Shown: one piece after another, positions 21,504-22,225 of the stretch
Layout of the letters: each line of letters opens with the position of its first letter
Position numbering within the stretch: position 1 is the first letter of the stretch
Source: Paracoccaceae bacterium
GTDB lineage: Bacteria; Pseudomonadota; Alphaproteobacteria; Rhodobacterales; Rhodobacteraceae
Reading direction: 5' to 3'
DNA length: 22,225 nucleotides
Assembly (NCBI GenBank): GCA_020441345.1
Contig: JAGRMK010000423.1
Span: forward strand, 1-22,225
Program-made: the position numbers and the translations under genes
The notes under the pieces: model-generated
Databases searched by the model: none
What the model was told of the DNA's origin: nothing
The model's input: the letters and a program-made list of their open reading frames with translations, nothing else

Positions 21504-21516
21504 AGACTTTAAGTCT
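21504..21516. promoter_or_regulatory. Candidate MarR operator, palindrome AGACTT-T-AAGTCT
   Basis: A perfect 6+1+6 palindrome just downstream of the candidate promoter, near the expected transcription start of the RutA-like gene, within TTTCA...TGAAA flanks (21496-21520). Its size and location fit a MarR dimer site that would block transcription, but binding by the neighbouring MarR protein is inferred from position. Confidence 0.45.
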
Positions 21517-21555
21517 GAAACTAAGCTCAAAAATCTAATCAACGGGAGAGACACC

Positions 21556-22225
21556 ATGGCACCGAACAAGATGCTTGAGAAAAAGGGCTTCAAGCTGGGC
21601 ACGTTTTCCTCGAACTGCTCGTCTGGGATGACTGTCAGCAAGGCCCCGGAACGCTGGGTCAACAGCTGGGACAACAACCTCAAGCTGGGCAAGATGCTGG
21701 ACGACGCGGGGATCGATTTCATGCTGCCGATCGCGCGCTGGATCGGCTATGGCGGCGAGACCGATTTCCACGGCGGCGTGCTGGAGACGATCACCTGGGC
21801 AACTGCGCTGCTGGCGCATACCAAGACCCTGTCGGTCTTTGCCACCGTGCACACCGCCGCCAACCACCCGGTCGTGGTTGCCAAGCAGATCGCCACGATG
21901 GACCAGATCGGCCAAGGCCGCGCCGGGCTGAACATCGTCGCAGGCTGGAACAAGCCGGAATACGAGGCGCTGGGCCTGACCCTGCCGGACGATCACGAAA
22001 CCCGTTACGGCTATGCGCAGGAATGGTTCGACATCGTGCGCAAGCTCTGGGACAGCCGCGAGCATTTCGACTGGAACGGCGAGAATTTCACCCTCAAGGG
22101 CGTCAAGGGCGATCCCTGGCCGGTGAATGGCGTTGTGCCGATCCTGAACGCCGCGGGGTCGGGTCTTGGCCGCGAGTTCGCGACCCAGAACGCCAACTAC
22201 CTGTTCACCCCCGCCATTGACCTGA
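21556..22225 (+). CDS. RutA-like LLM-class flavin-dependent monooxygenase, N-terminal part
   Basis: An open frame of 223 codons running off the right edge. The product is a luciferase-like (bacterial luciferase superfamily) FMN-dependent monooxygenase, closest in feel to RutA, the pyrimidine ring-opening enzyme. Shared features are DFMLPIARWIGYGG (RutA has a matching DF...GFGG), a Glu/Phe-rich FHGGVLETITWA segment, and the hallmark LNIVAGWNKPEYEALGL, equivalent to the RutA GWQKPEYE motif. It would use FMNH2 from a separate reductase plus O2. The start has GGGAGAG upstream, and the first dozen residues are extra relative to RutA. It is divergent from the MarR-type regulator. Other family members act on dimethylsulfide, alkanesulfonates or nitrilotriacetate, so the substrate is open; no other rut gene is visible. 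Confidence 0.9.
   Translation, partial: MAPNKMLEKKGFKLGTFSSNCSSGMTVSKAPERWVNSWDNNLKLGKMLDDAGIDFMLPIARWIGYGGETDFHGGVLETITWATALLAHTKTLSVFATVHTAANHPVVVAKQIATMDQIGQGRAGLNIVAGWNKPEYEALGLTLPDDHETRYGYAQEWFDIVRKLWDSREHFDWNGENFTLKGVKGDPWPVNGVVPILNAAGSGLGREFATQNANYLFTPAIDL

Noticed and set aside
1..22225. Mobile elements, CRISPR arrays, tRNA or rRNA genes
   Set aside because: No transposase, integrase, regularly spaced repeats or recognisable structural RNA was found when scanning both strands by eye.

Overview
The window is GC-rich, densely packed bacterial DNA. It carries two TRAP dicarboxylate-type transporters, a BKACE-family enzyme, HpaI- and DapA-type aldolases, and many one-component regulators. 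This accessory catabolic style is typical of Alphaproteobacteria, most likely a marine or soil Rhodobacterales (Rhodobacteraceae). That placement is inferred from gene content and family flavour, not from a marker gene. No rRNA, tRNA, CRISPR array, insertion sequence or phage gene was seen.

Region A (1-9426) is one catabolic locus. The plus strand starts inside a beta-keto acid cleavage enzyme gene followed by a glutathione S-transferase-like gene. Converging on them is a tight seven-gene minus-strand operon, in transcription order: TRAP solute-binding protein, small permease, large permease, HpaI-family aldolase, LVIVD-repeat beta-propeller, D-2-hydroxyacid dehydrogenase, di-heme cytochrome b561-like membrane protein. 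A divergent IclR-family regulator faces it across a 354-bp control region with three dyads. The likely scheme is uptake of an organic acid, oxidation or reduction at a hydroxy group, and retro-aldol cleavage. The propeller and the b-type cytochrome are the unexplained parts. This is the best candidate for an undescribed system in the window.

Region B (9540-11810) holds an exported or membrane-anchored alpha/beta hydrolase divergent from an AraC-type regulator with an integral-membrane N-terminal half. Between them lie an 18-bp perfect palindrome and a second dyad.

Region C (11889-15737) holds 3-hydroxyanthranilate 3,4-dioxygenase, then (upstream on the same strand) an EamA/DMT transporter and a divergent DapA-superfamily protein that form an operon. 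A LysR-type regulator is divergent from that operon.

Region D (15734-20139) is a second TRAP operon (aldehyde dehydrogenase, then solute-binding protein, small permease, large permease), convergent with the LysR gene; the two stop codons overlap in a CTAG. Region E (20466-22225) has a small secreted four-cysteine protein, a MarR-family regulator, and the start of a RutA-like flavin-dependent monooxygenase. The last two are divergent around an AT-rich promoter with palindromic sites.
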